From Branchiostoma belcheri (Eukaryota > Chordata > Leptocardii > Amphioxiformes > Branchiostomatidae): DNA of 64,000 bases. The stretch spans positions 3,005,009-3,069,008 of the forward strand of contig NW_017804353.1 in assembly GCF_001625305.1 (NCBI RefSeq), in the 5' to 3' direction. A model generated the notes under the pieces. It saw only the letters and a list, made by a program, of their open reading frames with translations, did not search any database and was not told where the DNA came from. The translations under genes were made by a program, and so were the position numbers. Shown here piece by piece: positions 63,788 to 64,000 of this stretch. Each line of letters starts with the position of its first letter. Position 1 is the stretch's first letter.

Positions 63788-64000
63788 TTTGGGACTGACC
63801 ATTTGTTTTGTTGTCGAATTCTTTCTGAGAATACGTCTAAATATCTGCAGAATTCAACACCTTATAGATAAGGAAACGGCAACAAGCTATTGGTAAGACC
63901 CTTATTTAACTCTTTAAGCGTCTTGGTGGAGCAAATACGGCACAATGAGTTTTCTAAGTGATGTTATTTCTCTATTTTAGTGTCAGTGCTACAGGGGGAG

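Overview
This window is eukaryotic genomic DNA. It has dense GT-AG introns, short exons, secreted and peroxisomal animal genes, tRNA-derived SINEs, LINE fragments, small inverted-repeat elements and two 20-base assembly gaps (41810-41829 and 62026-62045). The gene set is an intact uricase ending in SKL, DNase II, sarcosine oxidase, snapin, phosphohistidine phosphatase, a GBP-like GTPase, a fibrinogen-domain protein and a family GH76 glycosidase. Together with the many small repeats, this best fits an invertebrate deuterostome, most likely a lancelet (Branchiostoma). The species call is inference.

Layout. 1-5.4 kb is repeat-rich: a foldback element, four blocks of a 119-bp minisatellite whose units each hold a 22-bp-arm hairpin, and LINE fragments inserted into the array, one with a clean 10-bp target duplication. 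5.4-11.2 kb has no supportable gene. 11.3-13.0 kb (-) holds a RING/TRAF-type zinc-finger gene, head to head with SNAPIN (13.4-14.7 kb, +). 16.6-19.9 kb (-) is UOX, 22.9-26.2 kb (+) is DNASE2 and 27.5-31.6 kb (+) is PIPOX. 32.7-41.2 kb (-) is a 23-exon GBP-like large GTPase with a hydrophobic tail; the segment coding the tail is duplicated just downstream, and its putative first-exon region is duplicated upstream. 43.9-46.5 kb carries palindromic tandem repeats and a weak SGNH-like gene. 47.1-48.3 kb (-) is a LINE 3' end. 49.0-50.9 kb (+) is PHPT1 with two alternative middle exons. 51.7-55.7 kb (-) is a secreted GH76 protein. 56.4-62.3 kb (-) is a secreted fibrinogen-related protein whose middle falls partly in an assembly gap. 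61.2-62.8 kb also holds two LINE 3' ends.

These are independent genes, not an operon. UOX and PIPOX are both peroxisomal oxidases. DNASE2 and SNAPIN both serve lysosomes, and both lie near TCACATGA/TCATGTGA motifs. Exon borders were placed by hand from splice signals and reading-frame continuity, so individual borders may be off by a base or two.
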